Below are positions 50,026 to 59,563 of a stretch of DNA of 64,000 nt, piece by piece (position 1 is the first letter of the stretch; every line of letters begins with the position of its first letter). Under the pieces are notes generated by a model. It worked only from the letters and a program-made list of their open reading frames with translations. It had not been told where the DNA came from and made no database searches. The DNA comes from Pycnococcus provasolii (Eukaryota > Chlorophyta > Pseudoscourfieldiophyceae > Pseudoscourfieldiales): NCBI GenBank assembly GCA_049487715.1, contig CP150565.1, positions 620,001 through 684,000 of the forward strand, written 5' to 3'. Position numbers and translations under genes: made by a program.

Positions 50026-51816
50026 ATGGGCGCCGGCTGCTCGACGTCCTCGCCCGCGGCGGTCGCAGAAACGCCGCCGCTCGTGCTCGTCGCGGACGCA
50101 TTCCCCACCGACGAACAGAGGGACGCGGACGGCGACGGGGTTGCGCTCACGCGGGTCAAGGGGCCCGGGTCGCCGACGTCATCGGAGCTGAGGGAGCTCT
50201 CGCTCGCAGCGGCCGCGGAGAACGATACGCCGAACTCGCTCAGGCTCACCGCGGTCACGACGAGCTCGGCGGTCACCGCAAACGAAGCAGCAGCTTCGAA
50301 GCCTTCGTTGTCGGATGCCGCCGACGAAGCAACGTCGAGGCCGCCGTCAAGTCCACCTCCGCCTCCTCCAAGACAGTCGTCAGAGTCGCCGTCACCACCG
50401 CCACACCCTGCACACCTCGCCTCGCCTGACATTCCGTTCCGGTGGAAGCGTGGGGAACTCATAGGCGCGGGCGCGTTCGGGCGCGTCTACGTGGGAATGC
50501 GATACGACACGGGCGAGCTAATAGCCGCGAAGCAGATTCTCTTCCCGCCAAGGACGTCGCACCGGCCAAACGAGGCGGAGGAGATGGCGGGTGTGCTTGA
50601 AAGAGAGGTGGCTCTTATAAGCAACCTTGTGCACCCCAACGTGGTGCAGTATCTCGGCACGGAGAGGACGGCTGAAGCGCTGCACATTTTTCTCGAGTAT
50701 GTCCCTGGTGGCTCCATCGCAAGTCTCCTGGCAAAGTTTGGGCCATTCGCCGACCCTGTGATTTCTATTTACGTCAAGCAGGTGTTCTGCGGACTTGGCT
50801 TCCTGCACGACAACCGCGTCATCCACAGAGACATAAAAGGCGCCAACCTGCTCGTGGACATGAACGGCGTCGTGAAGCTTGCCGACTTTGGCGCCAGCAA
50901 GAAGGTTTCCGAGACGCTCTCAACGGTGCAGAAGAGCATACGCGGCACGCCGTACTGGATGGCGCCCGAGGTGATCAAGCAGACGGGCCACGGCTGGCAG
51001 GCGGACATATGGTCGGTGGCTTGCACAATCGTCGAAATGGCAACTGGCAAGCCTCCTTGGTCGGAGTTCAACACGCACGTCAGCGTTCTTTTTCACATCG
51101 CGAGCAGCACGGAGCCGCCGACGTTGCCAGAGCACATGGGTGCGGATGCGAAGGATCTGCTTCTCAAGTGCTTTCAAAGAACGCCCACCGAAAGGCCAAG
51201 CTGCAAGGAGTGCCTGGCGCACCCGTTCGTCGTGGGCGCGGTGACTCCGAACGGCAACGGAGCGACGGGAGGAAGAACGACAGCCATGCCGCACCAGGAA
51301 TCGAGGCGCCTTTCCGACCGCGTCGTCCCGCCTCCCGCGTTGCGCGTGACGAACAACAACTCCCTAACCAACGTTAAGAGCGCAGCTGCAGCTGCGCGTG
51401 CTGCCATGTCGCCGAAGCCTAAGGCGAAGGCATCGTCTGGCGAAGGCGCAGAGCAGCCGTTCGCGCCTGTTCATCGGCGAACCAGCTCGTCTTCGTCGTC
51501 ATCTCCACCACCTCCCGCCCCACCAACCGAGCTGGATGACTCGTTCAGGTTTGACAGCATCGGCTCGAATATGTTTAAGCTCGAGCCTTCGCTGTGGCGA
51601 GAGCCCAGCGGGCAGCTGGGTAGCGAGTCGAGCTTTGCACGCGCAGACGATGCCGATACGCTGGCGTCGCTTACCATTGACGAGCTTCGACCGCCGCGTC
51701 GCCTCGCCAAGCTGCCTTTGGCGCATGCCGGCGACGTGCTTGCGAGAGCACCCCCGCCAGCCGCGCTGAACGACGGCAGCTTTCGTCACGGCACGAGCTT
51801 GCTTGCTCCGAGATGA
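50026..51816 (+). CDS. MAP kinase kinase kinase, ANP/NPK1-like, putatively myristoylated
   Basis: About 596 residues from ATG 50026. The N terminus MGAGCSTSS fits N-myristoylation plus a palmitoylated Cys, unusual for this family. A disordered Ser/Pro-rich region of about 135 residues follows. The kinase domain (about 140-405) has GELIGAGAFGRVYVGM, IAAKQI, VLEREVALISNLVHPNVVQY, HRDIKGANLLVD (about 266), DFGASKK (about 286) and GTPYWMAPEV (about 306). The GANLLVD and FGASK forms, with QKSIRGTPYWMAPEVIKQTG, place it with plant ANP/NPK1 and STE11-like MAPKKKs. The C terminus is Ser/Ala/Pro-rich without a recognisable domain. Its output MAPKK is not in the window. Confidence 0.88.
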   Translation: MGAGCSTSSPAAVAETPPLVLVADAFPTDEQRDADGDGVALTRVKGPGSPTSSELRELSLAAAAENDTPNSLRLTAVTTSSAVTANEAAASKPSLSDAADEATSRPPSSPPPPPPRQSSESPSPPPHPAHLASPDIPFRWKRGELIGAGAFGRVYVGMRYDTGELIAAKQILFPPRTSHRPNEAEEMAGVLEREVALISNLVHPNVVQYLGTERTAEALHIFLEYVPGGSIASLLAKFGPFADPVISIYVKQVFCGLGFLHDNRVIHRDIKGANLLVDMNGVVKLADFGASKKVSETLSTVQKSIRGTPYWMAPEVIKQTGHGWQADIWSVACTIVEMATGKPPWSEFNTHVSVLFHIASSTEPPTLPEHMGADAKDLLLKCFQRTPTERPSCKECLAHPFVVGAVTPNGNGATGGRTTAMPHQESRRLSDRVVPPPALRVTNNNSLTNVKSAAAAARAAMSPKPKAKASSGEGAEQPFAPVHRRTSSSSSSSPPPPAPPTELDDSFRFDSIGSNMFKLEPSLWREPSGQLGSESSFARADDADTLASLTIDELRPPRRLAKLPLAHAGDVLARAPPPAALNDGSFRHGTSLLAPR

Positions 51817-51911
51817 AGTTGTAGTAATATAGTTACATAACCCTAACCCATAATAGGTACAGTACGGGACACGTTCTTCGTGAACGGTACGAAGACTGTA
51901 CTAACGTAGCG
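51817..51911. other. Convergent 3' gap with telomere-like unit
   Basis: A 95-bp gap between the MAPKKK and the small membrane protein gene, containing ATAACCCTAACCC at 51838-51850. Confidence 0.5.
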
Positions 51912-52340
51912 TTAGTTCAGTCCTCGTTCGCGGTCGTCATCTTTGCACTCACCATTCGCGACCATAACCACACTCGTCATTCCCAACAGCACGTCCTTGA
52001 AGCGCTTGATGTTCCAATCTCTCGACTCGGCCGCCCACACCCAAACTCGCTTGTAGGTCACGATGGCAAGAAGCGCCGACACGACTGTTTGGAGTAATAT
52101 TGCGAGCACGGCCACCTGCAAGGGACTAGGAGACGCGTGCGATGGCGAAGTGTGGCACGCTGTGGACTCTCTCTGTGCTTGGTGGTTGTCTGCTTTCGTC
52201 GAGCTTCGGTTCTGCGACGCAGGCATGTCAAGTCCAGCTGGTGCGCTCGTCGTCTGCGCAAGAGGTTCGGCGAGAGTGGCGAGGGTGCACGTGAGCACAC
52301 AAGCCAGAACCACCGTGGCCGCCGCCGTATTGTTGGCCAT
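51912..52340 (-). CDS. Small predicted membrane/secretory protein
   Basis: A 142-residue frame from a clean ATG. A hydrophobic N terminus (ATVVLACVLTCTLATLAEPLAQ) looks like a signal peptide. A Ser/Thr/His-rich lumenal segment with one NRS sequon follows, then a second hydrophobic helix near residues 75-95 (VAVLAILLQTVVSALLAIVTY) and a basic/aromatic cytosolic side (KRVWVWAAESRDW). No family recognised. Organisation is that of a small type I membrane protein. It sits between the MAPKKK and the FYR-domain gene. Confidence 0.5.
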   Translation of the reverse strand: MANNTAAATVVLACVLTCTLATLAEPLAQTTSAPAGLDMPASQNRSSTKADNHQAQRESTACHTSPSHASPSPLQVAVLAILLQTVVSALLAIVTYKRVWVWAAESRDWNIKRFKDVLLGMTSVVMVANGECKDDDRERGLN

Positions 52341-52668
52341 TGCGACTTACTTGTGTAACGGCGCGGCCGGCGTCGAGCAGCGGGGTGGTGCCGGACTGCC
52401 GGGCTGCGCTTTCCCCCCCGCCCACGTCGGACGGGCGCATGCAACGCAAGCCTTGAAATATCGCGCTGGCTGGGGGGAAGGGAGCGGAGATATTCAACCA
52501 CCTCGCATGCACCGGTCTACACGGGGCAATCATCGGAAAAAAAGGACGCCAAACCCCCAAACCCATCTGTTGCCACACCGCGCACTTTCTACCGCGCATA
52601 AACAACCGCGCATGCAACGGGAAATACTGTATGGCAGGGAAATGACAGGGAAATACTATACAGGTCTA
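52341..52668. other. 328-bp gap
   Basis: 5' flank of the small membrane protein and 3' flank of the FYR gene. I see nothing recognisable except short A-rich and C-rich runs. Confidence 0.4.
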
Positions 52669-54591
52669 TTACAGAGGACTACAAGCCGCTCGAAACCAAG
52701 CACGGAAGAACGAGAGAGACGACGCCTGCTCGAACCGAGGTGGCAGCAAGCACGTGCCGCCGACGTCGTAATCGAAAACGCCTTCTGTCGATTCGCGCGC
52801 TCTCTTCTGGGCACGTCGATGCACAGCCGCATCTTCCCCTCCTGCCACATCCTCGTGTTTTGACGAGCTCGACAAGCCACGTTCGGTGAGAAATTGCATC
52901 TCCACCGCATCAAGATCGCTCGCCGTTGCCAAAGGAAGCGCCAGCGCGTCAGACGGATCAGCCTTGGCATTTGACCTTTCAGCGTTGGATTCTTCGATTG
53001 CAGAACCAGATGGCGGAGGTGGTGGAGGTGGAGCACGCGACGACGACGACGGCGACTTCAACTTCGGCGGTGGCGGCGGCGGCGCCTTATTCGCCGACTT
53101 GGACGCAGACGCCGCTTTTTTCTCGGGTGCTGATATCGGTCCTGTGTGATGCTCGCCCTTCCACCATGCGAGCGTCGTGTCCATCGCGTCACCGCTCGCG
53201 AGACCTTGGTATCGAAATTCGGTGCCAAACATCTTCGCCACGAGCTCTTCGCTGCGAGCAACGTGCTCCTGCGCCACCTTGCCCGTAGCTGCCTGATATC
53301 CCATTGGTACGTTCGGCACGAGGTCCTGGTGCTTGTAATTGACCAAATCCGTCGATCCGGGCATGCGCTGCAGCAGCCTAAGAATCGTGGGATTGGACAG
53401 CCCGAAGTACTCTGGCCCACTTACGTTCACGATCGCCTTGCCCGTCTCTGGATCATGCGTCGTGACGCCCCTCCTCTGTGCACATGTCTGCACGACGTAG
53501 CTCCACACACTCGTAGGACTCGGGCCTGTGATGGGATGGTCTGGCGCGTCGTGCGGAACGAGCACAAAGTAAGGTGCAGCGCCATTCGAAAGCACGCAGC
53601 AAGTGTACGCCACGCGCTTACCGCCAGTTGCCGTTGTGCCAGGCATGACGGGGGCATGTAGACTCTGAAACATGCGAATGGCGCGGTACCCAACGGGATA
53701 GATGGTGTTTGAAGCGTGGTAAGCTGCATGTTCTGGGACGACTGTGCCAAGCGAGAGCACTGATAGGCTCGGGCCGAGAAGAATAGGCATCAAAACGTTG
53801 CCGTTCGAGTCATACGGCACCTCCTCCACGCGTCGGCGCTTATTGATGTGCCCATACGAGTCGCCCTTGTCCATCATATCAAGCATCTCCACGGGAGGTG
53901 CATCCATGGGTGGTGGTGGCACCATACTTGGCATCGCTCCACCCGCGCCAGCTGACGTCGATAACCTTGGTATTCCGCCGCTCGCAACGCGAACGCGAAG
54001 CGCATCCGCTAGCGTCTTGTGGGCGGCGCTGGCTGTGCCACACACCGCCACAAGCGACTCGATTTCGTCCCAAAGCGCCTTTTGTGCGGCAAGCGGCTGT
54101 CCGCCCGACCTTGCCGCGTTGTGTACAGCCTCCGCAGCCTCGATCGCGTCAGAAAGCTTCTCAGCGTTGATCTCGAGGTCGAGCAGGGGTGACGCTGCAC
54201 GGCGCAGCAGGTTGCTGAGGCTTGCGTCCTTCGCGCGCAGGGAATTGCCAAAGACAAGAGAGTCAGCATCACGCATGCGGCCTGCCAACGCTTTCGCACG
54301 ATGCACCATCGCAGGTTTCGGTCCAGCGGCGGCGACAAGCGCAAGTTGCTGCTCACCAACGCCCAGCTGTTCGGGTTGAAGTCGTCCTGCCTGCGCGAGC
54401 CGAAGGAACGCATCGACACGCAGGCCCTTCAGTGAAGGCGCGGGCGTATCTTCCAGGTCCTGCAACGCGGACGCGTATGGGAGTGTCTCGCGTGGCGAGC
54501 CTGCTCCGTCGCCACCTCCCGCTGCTCTTACTGCCGGAGCAGAGACGGGTTGCGACTGCACGGGCGCTGTGCCTCGCATCCGTGGAGGCAT
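52669..54591 (-). CDS. FYRN/FYRC-domain nuclear protein
   Basis: About 640 residues from ATG 54591. Near the middle lies a split FYR module: FYRN-like sequence LGTVVPEHAAYHASNTIYPV followed by GYRAIRMFQSLH, and FYRC-like sequence GPEYFGLSNPTILRLLQRMP with LVNYK. FYR domains occur in MLL/trithorax histone methyltransferases and in TBRG1. No SET, PHD or JmjC domain is present here, so it is closer to a stand-alone FYR protein. A basic KRRR patch precedes the module. The C terminus has Pro-rich runs, a Lys/Arg patch (RRAQKRARE) and a hydrophobic/aromatic end. A role in chromatin or transcription is inferred from the domain only. Confidence 0.75.
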   Translation of the reverse strand: MPPRMRGTAPVQSQPVSAPAVRAAGGGDGAGSPRETLPYASALQDLEDTPAPSLKGLRVDAFLRLAQAGRLQPEQLGVGEQQLALVAAAGPKPAMVHRAKALAGRMRDADSLVFGNSLRAKDASLSNLLRRAASPLLDLEINAEKLSDAIEAAEAVHNAARSGGQPLAAQKALWDEIESLVAVCGTASAAHKTLADALRVRVASGGIPRLSTSAGAGGAMPSMVPPPPMDAPPVEMLDMMDKGDSYGHINKRRRVEEVPYDSNGNVLMPILLGPSLSVLSLGTVVPEHAAYHASNTIYPVGYRAIRMFQSLHAPVMPGTTATGGKRVAYTCCVLSNGAAPYFVLVPHDAPDHPITGPSPTSVWSYVVQTCAQRRGVTTHDPETGKAIVNVSGPEYFGLSNPTILRLLQRMPGSTDLVNYKHQDLVPNVPMGYQAATGKVAQEHVARSEELVAKMFGTEFRYQGLASGDAMDTTLAWWKGEHHTGPISAPEKKAASASKSANKAPPPPPPKLKSPSSSSRAPPPPPPPSGSAIEESNAERSNAKADPSDALALPLATASDLDAVEMQFLTERGLSSSSKHEDVAGGEDAAVHRRAQKRARESTEGVFDYDVGGTCLLPPRFEQASSLSFFRAWFRAACSPL

Positions 54592-54759
54592 GGCGCGAGG
54601 TTTGCGTATGAGAAAGTGCTGATAACTGGTGCGTGGACTGGTGCTTTTCGGGGTTCGGGGTTCGGGGTTAGGGTGAGGCAAGGGTGAGGCCTCGGCGGCG
54701 GCGCCCCTGTGTCATCGCCCCTCTCTTTCGCAGGTTCCCGTCACACGCGCACGCGCCCG
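54592..54759. promoter_or_regulatory. Short divergent promoter FYR / TSEN54
   Basis: A 168-bp bidirectional gap containing three tandem CGGGGTT units (54652-54670) passing into GGGGTTAGGG, another telomere-like motif. Confidence 0.4.
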
Positions 54760-56007
54760 ATGGACGAGCTCTTCGGGTTCCTGCGAGCAACCGCGCCGCC
54801 GCCCGAGAAGGTGGCGCAGGTGACGGCGTCGGCGGCGGCGGCAACAGCGGCGAGGGACAGCGCAGACGACGAAGCGTCGCCGAACGAACACACGCGCACC
54901 GGCGACGGTGGCAAAGACGAACTGCTCGTAAACCCGGCGGCGCCTGTGGCGACGAAGCGCAGCGTGTTTCGACGTGGTGGCCAGAAGCTCGAGGCGCTGG
55001 GCGACGGCGATGTCAACACGCATACGGTGGCAGCAACGCAGGGGGACAGGTCGGAGGTGGAGAAAGGACTGGACAGGTTCATGGATGTGTGGAAGCAGCC
55101 TCAACGGTTGAGTCAAACGCACAGCCTCGCAGTCTGGTCCGCGGACGACCGCGCCGATGTGCTTCACGCAAGGGGCAAGCCGTGGGCAAGCACGGGCGAG
55201 GTGAAGAAAAAGCGACGTTTCATGGGCTCGGGTGCGCCAATCATCACGCTGGTTGCGGAGGAGGCGCTTCATTTGGCGGAAAAGGGCGACCTCGCGCTGC
55301 TTTCGCCGCCGGCGAAGAGTGACGACGACGCCGTCGCTCGCGTGCTTCCCATGAAACGCGCTTACGAGCTCGTTCAGGATGCCGACGTGTGCAGGGAGCG
55401 CGCTCAGCTGTACGGGCACCTCCGCAGCGTGGGCCTCGTGCCCCGCAGATTCCGTGCGGCTTCGACAAAGCAGCGCAAGGAAAACGAGGAAGAGAAAGGG
55501 AGTGCGGAGGCGGCGGCCGTGGTTGACGCGACAGTGAAGACTGCCACTCCACCGACCACGGCGCTGCCTTCGAAGCCGTCGAGAGGATGGTGGCGTGCTT
55601 GGGACGGTTCCACGACAATTCCTGCACCTTGCGAGGCTGTTTGGAGAGAAAAGCTGCTCGAGCGTGAGGGTGCCGCCGGTGCCATAGTGCCATTTCCACA
55701 ATCCGACCCATCCGCGAATGCTGAATCAAACGGCAAAGATGCCGATTCGAGTCGCTGCACACTCGACGATCCGCTGTCACCCGCATACCGTGTTTGGAGG
55801 CACGACGGATTTATCAAAAAGAGCGCGCTCGGTGCGCCGTACATGGATGTTGTGCTTGCTACAGGTGCGGGTCAGGGGCAGTCGGTGGGCGCGGCGCCGT
55901 ACTTCCCAAAAGCGCTAGCGGCGGCGGAGACGAAGTTAGGCGTGAGTTTCGTCGAGAGGGCTGATGTGCTCGTGTATGTCGCGAAAGGACCGAATGTGGT
56001 GCCTTAA
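54760..56007 (+). CDS. TSEN54: tRNA-splicing endonuclease subunit SEN54
   Basis: Structural subunit of the nuclear tRNA intron endonuclease. About 415 residues. An N-terminal TSEN54 domain includes GKPWASTGEVKKKRRFMGSG, LVAEEALHLAEKGDLALLS, KRAYELVQDAD and ERAQLYGHLRSVGLVPRR, the family hallmark (Y-x-x-x-x-HLR-x-x-G-hydrophobic-V-x-R). The C-terminal part has the expected DGSTTIPAPCEAVW-type spacer and a short domain with YRVWRHDGFIKKSALGAPYM, then VYVAKGPNVVP at the end. Non-catalytic, so no His-Lys triad is expected. The start ATG is the first in frame; a CAG at 54731-54733 shortly before it could be a 5' UTR acceptor. Confidence 0.85.
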   Translation: MDELFGFLRATAPPPEKVAQVTASAAAATAARDSADDEASPNEHTRTGDGGKDELLVNPAAPVATKRSVFRRGGQKLEALGDGDVNTHTVAATQGDRSEVEKGLDRFMDVWKQPQRLSQTHSLAVWSADDRADVLHARGKPWASTGEVKKKRRFMGSGAPIITLVAEEALHLAEKGDLALLSPPAKSDDDAVARVLPMKRAYELVQDADVCRERAQLYGHLRSVGLVPRRFRAASTKQRKENEEEKGSAEAAAVVDATVKTATPPTTALPSKPSRGWWRAWDGSTTIPAPCEAVWREKLLEREGAAGAIVPFPQSDPSANAESNGKDADSSRCTLDDPLSPAYRVWRHDGFIKKSALGAPYMDVVLATGAGQGQSVGAAPYFPKALAAAETKLGVSFVERADVLVYVAKGPNVVP

Positions 56008-56294
56008 ATACAAGACTATGTAAAATGATTTCATGTTCGGATTGCTTAATCCAAAAACAATAGTATGCCTTTAGAATACCCTAGTAGTAGATGAACAAAA
56101 CAGCGACAAAGATAATGGTGCCGCTGAATGGGTTGAATGGTGGGGACGTGAATGGACGACCGCTGGACAATTTAAAGTACATTCCATTACTGAATGAGCA
56201 AACTATTCTATTTTTTCTTCTTTTGGCTTTGAGCATTTCGACCCAGGAGCCGAAATAGACACAACCAAGTCTAATAAGCACAAGAAAATCCACG

Positions 56295-57455
56295 TCATTG
56301 CCATGTCCTGCCATCACGTTCGCCGTAAACGGCGAGCTTTTCGAGGAATTGACGCACTTCATCTGGGTCCTTCAACGTGTGCGTGCCCAGCGTCGCCTTT
56401 GGTATGGTGGTCACGAGAATACCAATACCGTCGAGCACGTCCGACTGCCCCGACTCCATCGCGCTATCGCTGGCTTCGGCAACCTGGTCGCTGAACACGG
56501 CAAATGCGTCCTCGTCCGTTCGGTCGTCGCCAATGTACAGGCAGAACAGGTCGTCGTACCCGCTGAGCTTCTTCAGAACTCCAACAATGTGGCGCAGTGC
56601 TCGACCCTTATTCCACGCGAACATGGGCTTCACCTCGAGCACCTTGCGTCCAGATGTAACTTTCAGCTCCGGAAACTCGAGCTCCTCCTCGAGCACGGGC
56701 GGGTTCGCGACAAGGTTTGCAACCACCTCGTGCACAATTGCTTTGACACGGTCGCCATCTTCGCTGCACGAGCAACGTCGAAAGTGCGCGGTGATGGAGT
56801 ACGTGTTGTCCTCGACGCTCGCACCGGGTATGGGCTTGAGCGCCTTTCGCAGCTGCTCGTCAACATGCCGCATGGCTGCCCGTAGCGCCGGATTCGCTTC
56901 CGTGCCTCCTGCTCCTTCTGACGTGGAACTCCACCTGCCCTCCGTGGGCGGAGCGATATCCATACCGTGGCTTCCGGCGTAATACAGCTCTGGTAGCGAC
57001 ACGAAGCTCTCAACTTTCCGCCGACCTCGCCCGCTCACGACGGAAACGGGGCACACGGACGCGAGGCGACGAATGGTGTCTCTCATTTCGTCGCTCAGAA
57101 GCGCCTGGTCTGGGTCGTTGACGATGGGCGTGAGCGTTCCGTCGTAGTCGAGGAAGAGCGCGATGTGCTTTCCCTTGATGTGCTCCGCGACGTGTTCGAA
57201 CGAGTCGCGCGCGGACGGGTGTTTTTCGATGAACCGCTCGTACAAGGCGGCTTCGTCCTCGCCGTCGCCAGGCTTCAACGGGGTGCCGTACGGCACGTTG
57301 TGCACGGGACATCTGAGCGCCCCCGCGTCTGCTTTCACGAGCATTCCCTTCGCGGATGCCGTCGTGAGTAGCGTCGAGGATTCGGTTTGTGTCCTCGGCC
57401 TGTCCGACGCGTCGTGGAGCATCTCGTAGGAAAGTCTGTTTGACGCCATAGCCAT
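56295..57455 (-). CDS. TPP: Trehalose-6-phosphate phosphatase
   Basis: HAD-superfamily enzyme converting trehalose 6-phosphate to trehalose, 386 residues. HAD motif I is LFLDYDGTLTPI (about 98), motif II SVVSGR, then YYAGSHGMDI, the cap-domain segment with YSITAHFRRC, KVLEVKPMFAWNKGRAL (motif III lysine) and motif IV YIGDDRTDEDAF (about 307). It is a stand-alone phosphatase of the plant TPP type, without a synthase domain. The start MAMASNRLSYEML is the first ATG. It is divergent from the 57953 gene. Confidence 0.95.
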   Translation of the reverse strand: MAMASNRLSYEMLHDASDRPRTQTESSTLLTTASAKGMLVKADAGALRCPVHNVPYGTPLKPGDGEDEAALYERFIEKHPSARDSFEHVAEHIKGKHIALFLDYDGTLTPIVNDPDQALLSDEMRDTIRRLASVCPVSVVSGRGRRKVESFVSLPELYYAGSHGMDIAPPTEGRWSSTSEGAGGTEANPALRAAMRHVDEQLRKALKPIPGASVEDNTYSITAHFRRCSCSEDGDRVKAIVHEVVANLVANPPVLEEELEFPELKVTSGRKVLEVKPMFAWNKGRALRHIVGVLKKLSGYDDLFCLYIGDDRTDEDAFAVFSDQVAEASDSAMESGQSDVLDGIGILVTTIPKATLGTHTLKDPDEVRQFLEKLAVYGERDGRTWQ

Positions 57456-57952
57456 ATGTGGTGGACTGCCCAGCTACCTACCGGGTCGTCGTTCACTCGT
57501 TAGAGGTCCTGTGGTATGGTATGGTACCTATTGGTAAGGTGGCCCAGTCAGGTGGCGAGAGAGGGGAAAGGGAGAGGGGCGACGACAAAATGCAGGCGGC
57601 TGGTCCAAGCGGTGAAGTTCGTCCGACTGTGTAGGGTAGGGTACAACTCCCCTTGTTCTCCCCCACGCTCACGAGGAAAGGAAACGGGGGCCTACGCGAC
57701 CGAGAGAATTACTCAACTCCTACGACGGGTCCCCGCCTCCCCGAGGGCGGAAAGGAGGGCGACACGGCAAGGGAGCACGAGGTTTTGCTTGAAGTTCAGC
57801 GAAGGATCCCCATTCCGCAGCCAAATTTCCCGGGCGGCCCACCTGCGCCGCCCTTGTTTCCGTTTTCCCCTTTTTTCCCCCCCCCCGTTTTCGGATAACT
57901 CCTCACCGCTCGAGGCTTTTTCCACCCTCGCGACGAGAAAAGAAAAAGCGCC
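57456..57952. other. 497-bp divergent intergenic region
   Basis: Between TPP and the orphan at 57953. A G/A-rich half and a C-rich run (57870-57886) near the plus-strand start. A long open frame starting upstream runs through it on the + strand in another phase, but its Arg/Ser-rich composition marks it as a shadow. Confidence 0.35.
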
Positions 57953-59329
57953 ATGGCGAACGCCACGGCAACTCTGCGCACACGAGCACGCACTCAACGC
58001 ACGAACCTGCTCCGACGCACGAGAGGGCGGACGTGTGCGGCACGCTGCGTGTCAGCACCGCCGCCACCCGCCGAGTTCATCGAGGCGCGAACGCTCGCGT
58101 CGCTCAAGGCGTCCGCGCCGGCCGTCGACACGTTCGCTGCCGTCGCTACGTGCACGACGTGGGCGAGCGTCAACAGGGCGGCGGAAGAGGCACTGCACCG
58201 CGGGGAACTCAGCGAAGAGGTGCTCCGCGTCGCGCGGGACGCACTGGCCGGTGCCAAGGACGGAACGCCCGCCGCGGAGTCTCTCTCGTCTCTCTTCCAA
58301 GTGCTCTGGCACGCGTACCAGTCAACGCCGCCAACCACGCACGACCTGCTCCACCACCTCTTTTTCGCGGGGTACACGCGAAGTGAGCGCAACGCATACC
58401 TCCGAGGTATCGTGCGTCGCGCTGCGGACGTGCGCGGCACTGGCGTCGTCGCCATGGCGGATGTGCTCGCCGCCGTGCACGACGCCGTCGCGTGCTTCGC
58501 GGTGGCTGCGAAGGCGGAGCGCGCCGTCACGTACGCGCTGCGCCAGCAGCACGACCAGTGGGAGAGCTTGCCACCCGTTCGCAAGGATGAGCGCATGTAC
58601 CACCTCAACCCGGTGTTCGTCGAGTCTCTGCAGGCGCACAGCGTTGAGTACGCGCGCCAGTTACGGCGATTCGAGGCGCTGCATCCGCGCTGCACTCTGT
58701 ACGTTCACACTTCGTCGTACGGCAGCACCGACAGTGGCGGCAAAGGCGGCGGCGACGACGACGGCGGCGGCGAGAATGATGCCTGTATTCCTGAGCCGAG
58801 CCTATCCACCTTCTTCGTGATGGCGCAGCACCTCGACTGGTGGGAGGAACTTCGCACGGACGTGCAAGAGATGATTCTTCTCGTCGACGAGGCGGCTGCC
58901 TGCCTGAGCGACGTGGAAGACAGACGGCTGGCTGCCGCAAGCATGCGCGGCGTCGTTGACGTGCTCGAGGGCGAGCGCGCCGTGCTCGAGAGCGAACGTC
59001 ACGAAGCGTATGAACGGGATGTCGACGACGCCGATGAGAGGAGATGCATCGCACAAATGCTCATGGGCGTGCACGGCGCTCCGGAGAGGTACGCGAGCGA
59101 TGAAGACAACTTAACATTGTCAAACACCACCGTTCGCGGCGTGCGCATGCGCCTGCCTTCCCGCGTTGTCGTGGATGACGACGCCCTTCGCGTGGTTAAA
59201 GGGCATGCCTTGTACGTGCTACAAAGCCCTCTTGCGCATTTCTCACTCGGGCTGAACGAAACGGAGGCGGATGCTGACTGGCGCGCTCGTCGAAGTGATG
59301 CCGAACATCAAGCGATTTCTGAAGAATAG
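57953..59329 (+). CDS. Unknown protein with organellar-type presequence
   Basis: 458 residues. The first 40 are Arg/Thr/Ala-rich with no acidic residues (MANATATLRTRARTQRTNLL), a plausible mitochondrial or plastid targeting peptide. The rest is mainly helical: VDTFAAVATCTTWASVNRAA, then LSSLFQVLWHAYQSTPPTTH and HDLLHHLFFAGYTRSERNAY. A Gly/Asp-rich low-complexity insertion lies near residues 260-278. A further helical part has STFFVMAQHLDWWEELRTDV. The C-terminal end contains VRMRLPSRVVVDDDALRVV, LQSPLAHFSLGLNE. I recognise no family; the length, codon pattern and balanced composition argue that it is a real gene. Confidence 0.65.
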   Translation: MANATATLRTRARTQRTNLLRRTRGRTCAARCVSAPPPPAEFIEARTLASLKASAPAVDTFAAVATCTTWASVNRAAEEALHRGELSEEVLRVARDALAGAKDGTPAAESLSSLFQVLWHAYQSTPPTTHDLLHHLFFAGYTRSERNAYLRGIVRRAADVRGTGVVAMADVLAAVHDAVACFAVAAKAERAVTYALRQQHDQWESLPPVRKDERMYHLNPVFVESLQAHSVEYARQLRRFEALHPRCTLYVHTSSYGSTDSGGKGGGDDDGGGENDACIPEPSLSTFFVMAQHLDWWEELRTDVQEMILLVDEAAACLSDVEDRRLAAASMRGVVDVLEGERAVLESERHEAYERDVDDADERRCIAQMLMGVHGAPERYASDEDNLTLSNTTVRGVRMRLPSRVVVDDDALRVVKGHALYVLQSPLAHFSLGLNETEADADWRARRSDAEHQAISEE

Positions 59330-59563
59330 CTTCTTCTTCGAGAAGAATCGAACACTTGTAACCTAAGATCGCGCATTTTTAATGACTGAAGAGTCACACT
59401 TACTACTCCGCGTAGAGAGTATCTAAACGAGTTCAGTTGTAGGGAAAAGAGTCGTTGTGGAGTTGAGGCTTGCAATCATGTACTTTACAACACTGTAGGT
59501 ACACAAACACATGATTGTTTTCTTTATTTTTTCTAGAAATACAAGTACCCAAGTTTGTCACGG

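Noticed and set aside
57516-58820. Plus-strand 434-residue Arg/Ser-rich ORF
   Set aside because: Overlaps the 57953-59329 gene in another phase with skewed Arg/Ser/Thr composition typical of a shadow.
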